A stretch of DNA of 56,679 bases from Oscillospiraceae bacterium. Its GTDB lineage: Bacteria > Bacillota > Clostridia > Oscillospirales > Acutalibacteraceae. The stretch lies in the NCBI GenBank assembly GCA_029227055.1, contig JAQXZE010000028.1:1-56679 (forward strand). The letters run 5' to 3'. The position numbers were made by a program, and so were the translations under genes. Shown here piece after piece: positions 1 to 8,109 of this stretch (the stretch's first letter is position 1; every line of letters begins with the position of its first letter). Under the pieces are notes generated by a model. It saw only the letters and a list, made by a program, of their open reading frames with translations, did not search any database and was not told the DNA's origin.

Positions 1-1
1 A

Positions 2-40
2 AAATTAAAAGCCGACGGCTACGACGCTATAATCGTTTAA
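2..40 (+). CDS. C-terminal tail of a gene entering from the left edge
   Basis: An open frame runs in from the window edge and ends KLKADGYDAIIV followed by TAA. Endings like GYD-x-IIV occur at the C-termini of ADP-ribosyltransferase-like and polyvalent domains of mobile-element proteins, but twelve codons cannot fix a family. A strong terminator about 100 bases downstream supports a real gene end. Nothing else is recognisable before the hicAB promoter. Confidence 0.3.
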   Translation, partial: KLKADGYDAIIV

Positions 41-140
41 CACGTTGCGAGATTTAAGCTGTGTGGGGTTTTTATTCTTTTTGAATAAATCACGTAAAGA
101 AAAACAAAAAGCCTACTGAGGCAAAACAACGCATAAATTT

Positions 141-179
141 AGAGGGATAAGGTATTAACGCCTTGTCCCTCTTTTTTTA
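141..179 (+). terminator. Rho-independent terminator
   Basis: A 12-bp stem (141-152 with 161-172, one G-U pair) is followed by a run of seven T. It closes the transcription unit entering from the left and insulates hicAB. Confidence 0.85.
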
Positions 180-191
180 TTTATAAATTTC

Positions 192-220
192 TTGACAAAT
201 ACGCACTCAAGGCGTATAAT
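192..220 (+). promoter_or_regulatory. Consensus vegetative promoter of hicAB with inverted repeat in the spacer
   Basis: TTGACA (192-197), a 17-base spacer and TATAAT (215-220) form a perfect housekeeping promoter. The spacer carries ACGC (201-204) and GCGT (212-215) as an inverted repeat, well placed for autorepression by HicB. That role is inferred. Confidence 0.85.
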
Positions 221-238
221 AGTAAATGTAAACAGGAG

Positions 239-421
239 GTGGCAAAAACGAAACGCACAGAGCTTATAAAAATATTAGAGAAAAACGGTTGGTATTTAAA
301 GCGAAACGGTGGGAGTCACGACTTATACACCAACGGCGAACAAACGGAAACAGTACCACGCCACCGTGAAATTAACGAAATGTTAGCAAAGGCAATAATT
401 AAGAGGCGGGGGCTGAAATAA
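239..421 (+). CDS. hicA: HicA-family mRNA interferase toxin
   Basis: Small toxin of the HicAB type II toxin-antitoxin system; the family binds and cleaves mRNA through a double-stranded RNA-binding-like fold with one catalytic histidine. The 60-residue product shows the family pattern LIKILEKNGWYLKR followed by GGSH, with the histidine at about residue 27. HicB follows after 39 bases and the two share one promoter. The start is awkward: no ATG is available, and the GTG used here at 239 overlaps the Shine-Dalgarno sequence AGGAGGTG itself. Translation may therefore begin a few codons later at a non-canonical codon such as ACG at 248. Family assignment is secure; the start is not. Confidence 0.85.
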   Translation: MAKTKRTELIKILEKNGWYLKRNGGSHDLYTNGEQTETVPRHREINEMLAKAIIKRRGLK

Positions 422-460
422 TTCCCCCTTGCCTACTTATAATATATTAGGAGGTAAACT

Positions 461-856
461 ATGAAAAACACATATCCAGTTATTTTAACACCCGATACAA
501 ACGGCTATACTGTCTATATTCCCGACTTTGATATTTACACACAAGGCGCAGATTTAACAGAGGCTATTATAATGTCACGTGACGCTATAGGGTTAATGGG
601 TATTGATATGGAGGACGACGGTAAAATATTACCTACTCCCTGTGCTGTAAAAGACATTAAAACAAACGACGGCTCTTTTGTTTCGCTTGTAGATGTAGAC
701 TTTGCCGAGTATAGACGAAAGAACGAACAAAAGGTAGTTAAGAAAAATTGCACCATACCAAGTTGGCTATGCTACGAGGCAGAAAAAGCAAATATAAACT
801 TTTCGCAAGTGTTACAAATAGCGTTAAAAGAAGAATTGCATATAACCGATAGATAA
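461..856 (+). CDS. hicB: HicB-family antitoxin
   Basis: Antitoxin that binds and neutralises HicA and normally represses its own operon. The N-terminal ~70 residues carry the partial RNase H-like HicB fold (YPVILTPDTNGYTVYIPDF, then a segment TQGADLTEAI). The C-terminal ~45 residues look like a short DNA-binding segment containing PSWLCYEAEKANINFSQVLQ. The start ATG has the site AGGAGG nine bases upstream. It lies behind hicA with a terminator right after it, so the two genes form a closed operon. The 131-residue length is normal for the family. Confidence 0.9.
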   Translation: MKNTYPVILTPDTNGYTVYIPDFDIYTQGADLTEAIIMSRDAIGLMGIDMEDDGKILPTPCAVKDIKTNDGSFVSLVDVDFAEYRRKNEQKVVKKNCTIPSWLCYEAEKANINFSQVLQIALKEELHITDR

Positions 857-863
857 AAAACAA

Positions 864-897
864 AGCCGAGAATTTAAAATAATCTCGGCTCTATTTT
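864..897 (+). terminator. Terminator of hicAB
   Basis: Stem AGCCGAGA (864-871) pairs with TCTCGGCT (883-890), followed by CTATTTTA. It lies eight bases after the hicB stop codon. Confidence 0.8.
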
Positions 898-1023
898 AAC
901 GCTTATTTGTGGGGTTTGGGATATGATAAGCAACATTAACACTCTATACATGTGGAGACAGTCTGTCTGCTGTCGAGAAAATAATGTTATACTTTTGCAG
1001 AATCTAGTAACTATGAGGTAAAT

Positions 1024-1257
1024 ATGTATTGTTTTTATGAGATTAAATGTCCGAAATGTGGGCACCAGTTTACATGGTTAGAAGACTCAAAAGATTCGGA
1101 TGGCAATTTTTATCGTAGAAAAGGTCAAAAGGAGCTTTTAGAAAGTACTAATTGCCCGAAGTGCAATACAAAAATGGTGGTATTAAAAGAATCGCATAGT
1201 GGAATTGATATCATGAATGAGTCAATTGAAATTGTGCCTGGATTTCGAGGGCTATAG
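1024..1257 (+). CDS. Small CpxC-type zinc-ribbon protein
   Basis: A 77-residue protein with two CPKC knuckles, at residues 9-12 and 44-47, arranged as one four-cysteine zinc ribbon (CPKCGHQFTW and CPKCNTKMVV). A charged linker lies between them (EDSKDSDGNFYRRKGQKELL). The tail has no recognised motif. Function is unknown; such ribbons bind nucleic acid or protein partners. The ATG at 1024 is preceded by GAGGTAAAT, an acceptable ribosome site. It stands alone between hicAB and the ICMT-like gene in the same orientation. Confidence 0.65.
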   Translation: MYCFYEIKCPKCGHQFTWLEDSKDSDGNFYRRKGQKELLESTNCPKCNTKMVVLKESHSGIDIMNESIEIVPGFRGL

Positions 1258-1339
1258 TAATAAATGGATTTAGTGTTAACAAAGAGAATGTATTGCTTGA
1301 ATGAATATAGATATGTTCCCTATAACAGCAGAGGTGGAT

Positions 1340-1396
1340 ATGTTTTCGACAACATATGGTAGCTTTATTAAGTCGGCAAAAGGTGTAAAAAAATGA
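1340..1396 (+). CDS. Possible 18-codon upstream reading frame coupled to the ICMT-like gene
   Basis: ATG at 1340 follows the site GAGGTGG and opens an 18-residue frame (MFSTTYGSFIKSAKGVKK). It stops at TGA 1394-1396, overlapping the next ATG in an ATGA arrangement. It could be a coupling peptide or the remnant of a longer gene. No homology is recognised. Confidence 0.2.
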   Translation: MFSTTYGSFIKSAKGVKK

Positions 1397-2064
1397 CCAA
1401 AAAATTATTTTTACAAGCGATAACAAAGTTTTTGTTAGGTGTAATTTTGGTATCGCTTTTAATTTTTGTTCCCGCAGGTACTATCTCATTTAAAAACGGT
1501 TGGTTATTTTTAGGTATTTTATTTATACCGATGTTTTTGGCGGGAATTTTCTTGATGTTTAAAAATCCTGAACTATTAAAAAAGCGTCTAGATGCCAAAG
1601 AAAAACAAAAGGAGCAGAGCACTGTTGTGAAACTTAGCGGTCTTATGTTCCTTTCAGGCTTTATAGTGGCGGGACTTGATTTTCGCTTTGGTTGGTATCC
1701 TCTGCCAAAAGGCGTTTCAATAGCGGCGACGATAGTTTTTCTTGCGGCATATATTCTTTATGCAGAGGTTTTTCGAGAAAACACATATCTTAGCCGTACT
1801 GTTAAGGTGGAAGAAAACCAAAAGGTTATTGATACGGGACTTTACGGAATTGTACGCCACCCGATGTACTGTGCAACCCTGCTTTTGTTTTTATCTATGA
1901 CTATTGTTTTAGGTTCTGTATTTTCATTTTTGATTTTCCTTGCCTATCCTTTCATAATAGTTAAAAGAATAAAAAATGAGGAAAAATTGCTTGAAAAAGA
2001 ACTTCGCGGGTATTTAGAATACAAGAAAAAAGTGAAATATCGTTTAATACCGTTTATTTGGTAA
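1393..2064 (+). CDS. ICMT/PEMT-like integral membrane methyltransferase
   Basis: The 223-residue polytopic membrane protein has about five hydrophobic helices (residues ~10-30, 35-55, 78-98, 103-122, 158-190). It carries the hallmark YGIVRHPMYCATLL at about residues 151-164. The RHPxY motif is the S-adenosylmethionine-binding signature of isoprenylcysteine carboxyl methyltransferase and phospholipid methyltransferase relatives. The acceptor in bacteria is generally unknown and may be a lipid or small molecule. The ATG has AAAGGTG at a good distance, inside the preceding mini reading frame. A bidirectional terminator follows at once, so it is probably the last gene of its unit. Confidence 0.8.
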   Translation: MTKKLFLQAITKFLLGVILVSLLIFVPAGTISFKNGWLFLGILFIPMFLAGIFLMFKNPELLKKRLDAKEKQKEQSTVVKLSGLMFLSGFIVAGLDFRFGWYPLPKGVSIAATIVFLAAYILYAEVFRENTYLSRTVKVEENQKVIDTGLYGIVRHPMYCATLLLFLSMTIVLGSVFSFLIFLAYPFIIVKRIKNEEKLLEKELRGYLEYKKKVKYRLIPFIW

Positions 2065-2070
2065 TATAAA

Positions 2071-2106
2071 AGGGCAAAACTGAAATTTTCAGTTTTGCCC
2101 TTTTCT
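2071..2106. terminator. Bidirectional terminator between convergent genes
   Basis: A 15-bp near-perfect stem (2071-2085 with 2087-2101) has A-rich flank on the left and T-rich flank on the right. It serves the ICMT-like gene on + and the AraC gene on -. Confidence 0.85.
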
Positions 2107-2108
2107 TA

Positions 2109-2996
2109 TTATTTCATAATAGAAGCTTTATACTGACTTGGAGACATTTTCATAACCGTTTTAAAGCATTTTGAAAAGTAATGCGGATTATCAAAGCATA
2201 ACAAATCGGAAATTTGGGTTATATTAAGCTTGCCCTCGCGGATAAGTTTTCTAGCTTCCTTAATTTTAATTTCATTATAGTATTTGATAATTCCGCCATC
2301 GCGGTATTTTGTAAAAATTTGTTTTACGGTGCTTTCGCTTTTGTCCAAATGATTGGCAATATCTTTAATTTTAATCTTTCCGTATATATGGCTCTTAAGA
2401 TAATCTAAAATTTCTTTTACATCGTAGGGAACATCAACATCGTCAATGAGGAAGTTTTGTCTATTTTTCTTTGCTATTACATCGGTGTTACGCGATAACT
2501 TGATAAGGAAAACCTCAAGCAAATTTTTTGTCATCTGACTGCTTCCAAAGGGAGACGGGGCAATCTTTTTTAGCTTTTGCAAAAGGGGATTGTGCTCATC
2601 TTCAAGGCGATAACAGGATAACCCCTCTGAAAACAGCTCGGATAAAAGAGATTTTTCCTCTGAACTTAGCTTGAAAATTTTCCCCTCAAAGTGCTTCATA
2701 GCCCGACTTTTACATTCAAATGTGAGAATACTTACATTTGAGGCGGTGTCGCGGTTTCCCGAAAGATTATGGAACTCATTAGGCTTATGAAAAACGATCT
2801 CACCGCTTTTAAGGATGAACTGATTATCCTCTACGGTGCATATCATTTCGCCTTTATCAATGTACACCATTTCCCAAAAGTTATGTCTTTCGCCCTCATG
2901 ATTAAAATTTTTGGATAATTCCATATAAAAAAGAGTGATAATCTTTTCGATATTAAAGACTTTTTCAAAACTAATCCGTGTAAAATTATCTTTCAT
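2109..2996 (-). CDS. AraC-family transcriptional regulator with cupin sensor domain
   Basis: A 295-residue regulator. Residues ~30-100 form a cupin-like effector domain (HNFWEMVYIDKGEM, then FHKPNEFHNLSG). Residues ~190-292 are the double helix-turn-helix AraC domain, ending ISDLLCFDNPHYFSKCFKTV and MSPSQYK, the usual second-helix signature. It is transcribed divergently from the amino-sugar operon with only about 105 bases between the starts, the classic position for a local activator that senses the sugar or an intermediate. The start ATG has GGAGA seven bases upstream. Confidence 0.9.
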   Translation of the reverse strand: MKDNFTRISFEKVFNIEKIITLFYMELSKNFNHEGERHNFWEMVYIDKGEMICTVEDNQFILKSGEIVFHKPNEFHNLSGNRDTASNVSILTFECKSRAMKHFEGKIFKLSSEEKSLLSELFSEGLSCYRLEDEHNPLLQKLKKIAPSPFGSSQMTKNLLEVFLIKLSRNTDVIAKKNRQNFLIDDVDVPYDVKEILDYLKSHIYGKIKIKDIANHLDKSESTVKQIFTKYRDGGIIKYYNEIKIKEARKLIREGKLNITQISDLLCFDNPHYFSKCFKTVMKMSPSQYKASIMK

Positions 2997-3026
2997 AAAA
3001 GTTCTCCATTGTCTGATTTTATAAAC

Positions 3027-3056
3027 ATTATAACCGATTTTGTATTCTATTGTAAA
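3027..3056 (-). promoter_or_regulatory. Promoter of the AraC-family gene
   Basis: On the minus strand TTTACA (3056-3051), 18 bases and TATAAT (3032-3027) point into the regulator gene. Confidence 0.6.
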
Positions 3057-3064
3057 GAGGAAAT

Positions 3065-3073
3065 TGTTATAAT
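3065..3073 (+). promoter_or_regulatory. Extended -10 of the amino-sugar operon
   Basis: TGTTATAAT is an extended -10 element with no good -35, as expected for a promoter needing an AraC-type activator. It lies back-to-back with the regulator's promoter. Confidence 0.45.
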
Positions 3074-3101
3074 TAAAATAAATATAAAAGAGGAGGTCTT
3101 T

Positions 3102-3806
3102 ATGTATACGGTTTTAGTAGTTACAGCCCATCCCGATGATATGGAGATAGCCTGTGCGGGAACACTGTTAAAGTGTAAAGAGCGCGGCGACAGGGTTGTT
3201 GTATGTCATTTATCAAGCGGCAATCAGGGCCACGAAGTTATTATGCCCGATGAGCTTAGAACGATGAGGGCGGCAGAGGCTCAAAAAAGTGGAGCACTTG
3301 GCGGCTTTGAAGTAATGTGGGGCGGTTTTGACGACCTTGAAATTTATGATAATAAGGAATCAAGGGATAAGGTTGTTCGCATTATCCGTAAGGTAGATCC
3401 CGATTTTATCATTACACATGACCCTGACGATTATATGCCCGACCATGTTGCCACATCGAAGCTTGTGTTTGATGCCTGCTTTACAGCAACACTTCCGCAT
3501 TATGATATGGAGCATCCCGGGAAATCGCGTCTTACCCCTGTTTACTATATGGACACCCTTTGCGGTGTTAACTTTAACCCCACAGAATATGTAGATGTTA
3601 CAAACTTTATTGATAAGAAGCTTGAAATGTTAAACTGTCACGAATCGCAGATTGTTTGGATGCGTGACCACGACAATATCGATTTTCCTGATATGGTAAA
3701 GGTCTGCTGCAGATATAGAGGCTTCCAGTGCGGAGCAGATTATGCAGAGGGCTTTAAGCAGTGTCAGGTTTATTTAAAAGGTACAACAAAACGGTATTTA
3801 CCGTAA
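3102..3806 (+). CDS. PIG-L/LmbE-family zinc N-deacetylase
   Basis: A 234-residue member of the PIG-L/LmbE fold. These enzymes use one zinc ion to remove acetyl groups from N-acetylglucosamine conjugates or related N-acetyl sugars. The zinc site is visible as AHPDDME (His10, Asp13) and DYMPDH (His115). GGFDDLEIYDN, typical of the family, lies near residue 75. The start is the ATG at 3102, seven bases after AGAGGAGG; an upstream in-frame start at 3009 lies in the promoter region. First gene of the operon, it is directly followed by a NagB-like enzyme, which suggests sequential deacetylation and deamination of an amino sugar. It lacks a signal peptide, so it is cytoplasmic. The real substrate is not known. 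Confidence 0.85.
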   Translation: MYTVLVVTAHPDDMEIACAGTLLKCKERGDRVVVCHLSSGNQGHEVIMPDELRTMRAAEAQKSGALGGFEVMWGGFDDLEIYDNKESRDKVVRIIRKVDPDFIITHDPDDYMPDHVATSKLVFDACFTATLPHYDMEHPGKSRLTPVYYMDTLCGVNFNPTEYVDVTNFIDKKLEMLNCHESQIVWMRDHDNIDFPDMVKVCCRYRGFQCGADYAEGFKQCQVYLKGTTKRYLP

Positions 3807-3829
3807 TTTAAAAAAAGGAGGAAAATATT

Positions 3830-4777
3830 ATGGATTTTAATTCAACAGTCAAGGGAAGCTTGCTAGAAGGCTTTTATCCTGCAGGATGGGATTTTGAAAA
3901 AATCGATGCTTGTATTGATGCACCCGAAAAGGTAACAGAGCGTCAGGCTCACTGGAATAAGGATTTTACCCCCATTCAGTGTGATAATTTGAATGACTTT
4001 GAAGTATATATGGGTCATGAAATTGCAAATCAGATTAAACTTGCAAAGGAAAGAAACGAAAAGATTGCTTTTATTCTTCCTGTAGGTCCTATGGGAATGT
4101 ACAGATGGGTGGTTTACTTCCTTAAGGAGTGGAAGGTTTCCTGCGAGCATGTTTATACCTTTAATATGGATGAATGGGCAGACGCAGAGGGTAACACCCT
4201 TTCTTCAGATAACCCCGGTTCATTCCAGTACGCTATGGAACAGGCACTTTTCAATCCCTTAGGTGAGCTTACTGTACCGAAGGACCAGAGAAACTTTGCA
4301 ACAAAGGAAAATCTTCCTACATACCCCGAAAAGATTGGTGCTCTAAAGGCAGAGGGCGCAAAATTGGTTTTAGTATACGGTATCGGCAGAGTATGCCATA
4401 TCGCATTCTGGGAGCCTCATTTTGCAGCAGAGTATGAAACAGCTGAAGAGTGGGCAAAGCAGCCTTATAGAATCGGTGCAAAGCTACACCCGATTACTAT
4501 CGAGCAGAACGCTCTTACAAGCTTTAAGTCGAGAACAACACTAGTTCCTTGTACTGCTAATACAATAGGTCCCGGTTTATTCTTAAAGGCAGACTACGCT
4601 ATCGGCGGTGCGGACGGAACATTCGGCAGAGGTATGCAGTGGCAGGGTCTCTCCCTTTGGATGACTCTTCGTTACGGTACAACCCCTTGGATTACATCTT
4701 CTTATATTCCTACCTTGCCGGGTAGACTCTTCTTCCACAAAGACCTTGCAGGTCCATTAGTGGCTGAATGTAATTAA
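3830..4777 (+). CDS. NagB-like amino-sugar deaminase/isomerase, atypical active site
   Basis: The 315-residue protein belongs to the glucosamine-6-phosphate deaminase fold but is longer than classical NagB (~240-270). FNMDEW (residues 111-116) matches the NagB proton-transfer loop, with Asp114 where E. coli has Asp72. [13 protein letters not shown] (184-196) matches the ring-opening loop: His190 and Glu195 are kept, but the position of the second catalytic acid (E. coli Asp141) is Val188. The loop that usually reads TGGTP before the phosphate site is VGPMG here. About 50 extra residues precede the core. It sits 23 bases after the deacetylase with AAAGGAGG as ribosome site. A role as amino-sugar isomerase on a non-standard, perhaps unphosphorylated, substrate is inferred. 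Confidence 0.75.
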   Translation: MDFNSTVKGSLLEGFYPAGWDFEKIDACIDAPEKVTERQAHWNKDFTPIQCDNLNDFEVYMGHEIANQIKLAKERNEKIAFILPVGPMGMYRWVVYFLKEWKVSCEHVYTFNMDEWADAEGNTLSSDNPGSFQYAMEQALFNPLGELTVPKDQRNFATKENLPTYPEKIGALKAEGAKLVLVYGIGRVCHIAFWEPHFAAEYETAEEWAKQPYRIGAKLHPITIEQNALTSFKSRTTLVPCTANTIGPGLFLKADYAIGGADGTFGRGMQWQGLSLWMTLRYGTTPWITSSYIPTLPGRLFFHKDLAGPLVAECN

Positions 4778-4781
4778 AGAT

Positions 4782-5753
4782 ATGATAAATACGAAAGAAA
4801 AAACAGGTATTGCCGTTGCGGGAACCATCCTTGTTGATGAGATTAACGAGATAAAGAAGTATCCCGAGAGCGGTGAACTTACCCAAATCGTAAATGTCAG
4901 CAAATCGGTAGGCGGTTGTGTACCTAATGTGGCTGTTGACCTTAAAAAGATTTGTCCCGATATTAAGGTTAGCGCAATCGGAAAAGTAGGGAACGACGAA
5001 AACGGAAAGTATGTATTAGATGTGCTTTCTAAGAACGGCGTAGAGGTAAACGGTATCATTGAAGAAAAAAACGGCACTACCAGTTTTACCGAGGTTATGA
5101 GCGTTATCAACGGTCAGCGAACTTTCTTTACATACCCCGGTGCTAGTGCAGATTTCGGGTTTAGCGATATTGATTTTGAAAACCTTGATGCGAAAATTTT
5201 GCACCTTGGATATTTCTTGTTGCTAGAAAAGGTTGATAACGGCGACGGACTTATCATTCTTAAAAAAGCAAAAGAATTAGGGGTGAAAACCTCTATTGAC
5301 CTAGTTAGCGAAAATTCGGATAGATATTCTCTTCTACTGCCTTGCCTTGAATTTACAGATTACCTTATCGTAAATGAGATTGAGGCAGGAAAGCTTGCCG
5401 GTATGGAACCTAATGACGAAAACCTTGAGCTTATTGCAAATAAACTAAGGGAACTCGGTGTTCGCGAAAAGGTTATTATCCATATGCCCGAAAAGGCGGT
5501 ATGTTTATCAAATAGCGGATATATCTGTGTTAATTCCTGTGAATTGCCCAAAGGTTATATTAAGGGCACAACGGGTGCAGGAGATGCTTTTTGTGCGGGT
5601 GCTCTTATTGGTATTTATAAAAACTTTAGCGATGAGGAAATTCTTAAATTCGGTGAAGCTTGTGCGATTATGGCGCTAAGTACGGCAGATGCTACAAGCG
5701 GACTAAAATGCGAAAGCGAAGTTAAAGAAAACTATGCTCGCTTTAGAGGATAA
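4782..5753 (+). CDS. PfkB/ribokinase-family carbohydrate kinase
   Basis: A 323-residue sugar kinase. The N-terminal GTILVDEI and the SVGGCVPNVAVDL segment match the substrate-binding part of the family. GTTGAGDAFCAGAL near residue 265 is the PfkB signature 2, with the anion hole and the catalytic aspartate. It starts four bases after the NagB-like gene, so the two are translationally close. It is the only kinase in the operon. In known amino-sugar routes such a kinase makes a ketose 1,6-bisphosphate; here it could equally phosphorylate a free ketose on carbon 1. The exact substrate cannot be read from sequence. Confidence 0.85.
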   Translation: MINTKEKTGIAVAGTILVDEINEIKKYPESGELTQIVNVSKSVGGCVPNVAVDLKKICPDIKVSAIGKVGNDENGKYVLDVLSKNGVEVNGIIEEKNGTTSFTEVMSVINGQRTFFTYPGASADFGFSDIDFENLDAKILHLGYFLLLEKVDNGDGLIILKKAKELGVKTSIDLVSENSDRYSLLLPCLEFTDYLIVNEIEAGKLAGMEPNDENLELIANKLRELGVREKVIIHMPEKAVCLSNSGYICVNSCELPKGYIKGTTGAGDAFCAGALIGIYKNFSDEEILKFGEACAIMALSTADATSGLKCESEVKENYARFRG

Positions 5754-5773
5754 AATAAAGTAAGGTGTAACAA

Positions 5774-6697
5774 ATGTTAGTAAATATGAACGACGTTCTG
5801 TATAATGCCAAAAAAGGCAAATATGCAGTTGGATTATTTAATGCTGTAAACCTTGAGCTTGCAAGAGGAATTATTGCCGCTGCAGAAAAAACAGGCTCTC
5901 CCGTTATTATGGGAACAGCTGAAGTTTTGTTCCCGTACGGACCGCTTGAAGAATTATCATACTTCCTTCTTCCAATGGCTAAGAAGGCAAGTGTTCCGGT
6001 TGTTATACATCTTGACCACGGTCTTAAAAAGGAAAGCTGCCTTAAAGCTCTTGAGCTCGGCTTTACCTCGATTATGTATGACTGCTCAACAGATTCGTAC
6101 GATGAAAATGTAAGAAAGGTAAAGGAAATGGCAGAGATTGCTCATTCCTTTGGCGCTACAATTGAGGGTGAGCTTGGTCATGTTGGTGATAATGAGGGCT
6201 CGGCAGAGGGTAGTTCACATTTGAGTGACCCTTCGGCTTTCTTTACCGATCCTAAGATGGCAAAGGATTATGTAGAGAAAACAGGTGTTGACGCACTCGC
6301 AATCGCAGTAGGAAACGCTCACGGTGCATATAAATTACCGCCTAAATTGGATTTTGAGCGCATCCGCACTATTGCTAATACCGTAAATGTTCCGTTGGTG
6401 CTTCACGGCGGCTCGGGTCTTACCGATGACGATTTCAGACAGGCAATTAAAGAGGGTATTAGCAAGGTAAATATCTTTACCGACATAAATGTTGCTGCTG
6501 TTAAGGCAGAGTTTAGCAGATTTACAAATATGGATAAGGGTATTATTGACCTTATTCCTGCGGCTGTTGAAGCTATTAAGCAGGAAACAATGAAGAAGAT
6601 GGACCTTTTCGGCTCTGTTGGCAAAGGTAGATATTCACAAAACGATATAGATAAGATTGTTGATGTTGTTATAAAAGAAGTGTTGAGTAAATCATAA
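5774..6697 (+). CDS. Class II (zinc) ketose-bisphosphate-type aldolase
   Basis: The 307-residue enzyme belongs to the FbaA/GatY/KbaY family and cleaves a phosphorylated ketose to dihydroxyacetone phosphate plus an aldehyde. Visible motifs are VIHLDHG (about 78-84, zinc His and catalytic Asp), IEGELGHVGDNEG (about 132-144), NAHGAYK (zinc ligand His) and VLHGGSGL with the following KVNIFTDI phosphate-binding strand. It completes the path from amino sugar to triose phosphate after the kinase 20 bases upstream. Fructose-, tagatose- or 1-phosphate specificity cannot be separated by eye. Confidence 0.88.
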   Translation: MLVNMNDVLYNAKKGKYAVGLFNAVNLELARGIIAAAEKTGSPVIMGTAEVLFPYGPLEELSYFLLPMAKKASVPVVIHLDHGLKKESCLKALELGFTSIMYDCSTDSYDENVRKVKEMAEIAHSFGATIEGELGHVGDNEGSAEGSSHLSDPSAFFTDPKMAKDYVEKTGVDALAIAVGNAHGAYKLPPKLDFERIRTIANTVNVPLVLHGGSGLTDDDFRQAIKEGISKVNIFTDINVAAVKAEFSRFTNMDKGIIDLIPAAVEAIKQETMKKMDLFGSVGKGRYSQNDIDKIVDVVIKEVLSKS

Positions 6698-6761
6698 AAA
6701 GGTGTTATATTATATATAACCGATGAAAATCTTCGGCTTAAAAAAGTTTAGGAGATATTTT

Positions 6762-8093
6762 ATGAAACTTAATACAAAACGCACAGTCCTTATAGGCTTT
6801 GCTTTTCTTGCTATCTGCGGTTTCTGGCAGATGTATGATAGCTTAGTACCTATGATTTTAACCGAAACATTTAATATCCCCGAAACATATTCGGGCGCTA
6901 TTATGGCTGCAGATAATGTTCTTGCCTTGTTTTTGTTGCCGCTTTTTGGCGGAATATCGGATAGATGCAAAAGCAGTATGGGCAAAAGACGCCCATTTAT
7001 CCTTTTCGGAACACTGCTTTCGGTTATTCTTATGATGGGACTGCCAATGCTCGACAACAGCTATTATGCAGCCCCTAGTAAATATAAGGCAATTCTTTTT
7101 ATCGTTAACTTAGGTTTAATTCTTGTTGCAATGGGAACATACAGAAGTCCCGCTGTAGCATTGATGCCTGATGTTACACCAAAGCCGCTTCGAAGTAAGG
7201 CTAATGCCATCATTAATCTTATGGGTGCTGTTGGCGGTGTTATTTACCTTATACTTACAAGCGTGCTTTATTCAAAATCCCGAACAGAAGGTCTTTTACA
7301 TATAGATTACCTTCCGATTTTCATAATTGTGGCAGGCATTATGGTGCTTTCCGTGGTTATAATAATGCTGTTCGTTAATGAGCCTAAGCTCTTAAAAGAA
7401 CAGGCTTTATACGAAGAGAAACATCCTGAAGAAAATTTATCGGTTAAGACAGAAGACGAAAAGTATGTAATGCCTAAAGAGGTAAAGCGAAGCCTTGGCT
7501 TCTTGCTTGTTTCTATCGCCTTTTGGTTTATAGGATATAATGCGGTAAGCACTTGGTTTACCACCTATGCAACAAGCCAGTGGGATATGGCAGTAGGACA
7601 GGCAACTATGTGTCTTACAGTGGCTACTGCAGGCGCTATAATAAGTTATATCCCCGTAGGAAATATTGCAAGTAAGATAGGTAGACGCAAAACTATAAAG
7701 TTTGGCGTAATGCTTTTGGCAAGTGCCTTTGCGGCAGCCTTTTTATATACAGTAGCGTTTGATAAGTTCAGCCCCGTTTTATATCTGCTTTTTGCAATTG
7801 TGGGAGTGGCTTGGGCATCTATCAATGTAAACAGTTTGCCGATGGTTGTAGAAATGTGTTCGGGAAGCGATGTGGGAAAATTCACAGGTCTTTATTACAC
7901 TTTCAGTATGTCGGCACAGATAATAACCCCTGTTATTGCAGGTTGGCTTCTTGAAAATGTAAGCTACCGTTCACTCTTCCCCTATGCTGCAATATTCGTC
8001 TTTTTAGCTTATATCACTATGTGTAATGTACATCACGGCGATAATAAGATTCAGGCTAAAAAGGGACTTGAAGCCTTTGATACGGAAGCTTGA
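6762..8093 (+). CDS. MFS sugar transporter
   Basis: A 443-residue, 12-helix major facilitator. The loop between helices 2 and 3 reads GGISDRCKSSMGKRRPFILFG, typical of GPH/SLC45-like sugar symporters. A long hydrophilic central loop (~residues 205-235) separates the two halves. The start is the ATG at 6762 behind TTTAGGAGAT; an in-frame ATG at 6723 lacks a site. Being a non-PTS carrier, it should deliver an unphosphorylated substrate, which matters for reading the pathway. It is last of the core catabolic genes, 65 bases after the aldolase. Confidence 0.85.
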   Translation: MKLNTKRTVLIGFAFLAICGFWQMYDSLVPMILTETFNIPETYSGAIMAADNVLALFLLPLFGGISDRCKSSMGKRRPFILFGTLLSVILMMGLPMLDNSYYAAPSKYKAILFIVNLGLILVAMGTYRSPAVALMPDVTPKPLRSKANAIINLMGAVGGVIYLILTSVLYSKSRTEGLLHIDYLPIFIIVAGIMVLSVVIIMLFVNEPKLLKEQALYEEKHPEENLSVKTEDEKYVMPKEVKRSLGFLLVSIAFWFIGYNAVSTWFTTYATSQWDMAVGQATMCLTVATAGAIISYIPVGNIASKIGRRKTIKFGVMLLASAFAAAFLYTVAFDKFSPVLYLLFAIVGVAWASINVNSLPMVVEMCSGSDVGKFTGLYYTFSMSAQIITPVIAGWLLENVSYRSLFPYAAIFVFLAYITMCNVHHGDNKIQAKKGLEAFDTEA

Positions 8094-8109
8094 GAGGAAT
8101 AATTTTATA

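Noticed and set aside
239-856. hicAB as part of a larger defence island
   Set aside because: No restriction, Abi or other defence genes are visible on its right; the left side is outside the window.
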